From: Thermococcus sp.
Lineage (GTDB): Archaea > Methanobacteriota_B > Thermococci > Thermococcales > Thermococcaceae
Direction: 5' to 3'
DNA: 5,537 bases
Assembly (NCBI RefSeq): GCF_027066465.1
Contig: NZ_JAMONU010000200.1
Span: 1-5,537 of the forward strand
Of the stretch, positions 5,367 through 5,537 are shown piece after piece. A program made the translations under genes and the position numbers. Numbering within the stretch: position 1 is the stretch's first letter; every line of letters begins with the position of its first letter. The notes beneath the pieces were generated by a model. The model was not told the DNA's origin. It saw only the letters and a list, made by a program, of their open reading frames with translations, and did not search any database.

Positions 5367-5537
5367 ATGGGGAAGCTTGACTGGATTAGGGAAGAACTTC
5401 AGGAGCTTAAGGAGAAGGGTCTCTACGTGACCATAAGAAAGCTCGAGAGCGCACAGGGCCCGTGGGTCGTCGTCGACGGCAAGAAGGTCCTCAACATGTG
5501 CTCCAACAACTACCTCGGCTTGGCTGCCCACCCCGAG
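5367..5537 (+). CDS. kbl: 2-amino-3-ketobutyrate CoA ligase / glycine C-acetyltransferase-type PLP enzyme, N-terminal part
   Basis: Only the first 57 codons are present; the gene runs off the right edge. An amphipathic, charged N-terminal helix (about 4-18) is followed by 'YVTIRKLESAQGPWV' (20-34), a short beta hairpin and 'NMCSNNYLGLAAHPE' (43-57). The last motif is characteristic of alpha-oxoamine synthases, close to the 'NFCANNYLGLANHP' of E. coli Kbl. Kbl joins threonine dehydrogenase to convert threonine to glycine and acetyl-CoA; the enzyme uses pyridoxal phosphate. Sister enzymes (8-amino-7-oxononanoate synthase, 5-aminolevulinate synthase, serine palmitoyltransferase) share this N-terminus. 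The PLP lysine region is outside the window, so superfamily is certain and the exact substrate only likely. Its own promoter and a possible operator precede it. Confidence 0.85.
   Translation, partial: MGKLDWIREELQELKEKGLYVTIRKLESAQGPWVVVDGKKVLNMCSNNYLGLAAHPE

Noticed and set aside
5331..5531. Minus-strand open frame of 66 codons opposite the PLP-enzyme gene
   Set aside because: It is antisense to a clear conserved N-terminus and crosses its promoter, with no supporting motif.

Overview
The window looks like ordinary chromosome from a hyperthermophilic archaeon of the order Thermococcales, most likely Thermococcus. The evidence is the archaeal replication factor C pair with close Pyrococcus/Thermococcus-type sequence, a Trm5-family tRNA methyltransferase, a DUF835 membrane protein (a family common in Thermococcales), purine-rich GGTG/GGAGG ribosome binding sites and BRE/TATA promoters. 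This assignment rests on remembered family sequences, not on a search.

Layout, left to right. At 8-883 (+) is a two-helix membrane protein with a cytoplasmic DUF835 domain, possibly cut by the left edge. At 780-1790 (+) is a Trm5-like SAM methyltransferase that starts inside the previous gene, a long 104-nt overlap. At 1846-2130 (+) is a small, AT-richer orphan membrane protein. A 175-nt convergent spacer (2131-2305) holds the T-rich terminators of the replication operon and an 8-bp stem-loop. At 4803-2306 (-) are rfcS and then rfcL, which together encode the clamp loader. A 50-bp divergent region with two interlaced TATA elements separates rfcS from a membrane-bound YdjM/DUF457-type putative hydrolase (4853-5311, +). 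The window ends in the first 57 codons of a 2-amino-3-ketobutyrate CoA ligase-type PLP enzyme (5367 onward, +), which has a strong promoter flanked by two inverted repeats.

The best-understood unit is rfcS-rfcL: four small and one large subunit form the ATPase that opens and loads PCNA, and the large subunit ends in a PCNA-binding peptide. The other genes have no evident functional link to it. No mobile element, CRISPR array, tRNA, rRNA or new multigene system is visible. The items most worth a second look are the Trm5 paralogue, which has altered cofactor and catalytic motifs, and the small regulatory structures between genes.
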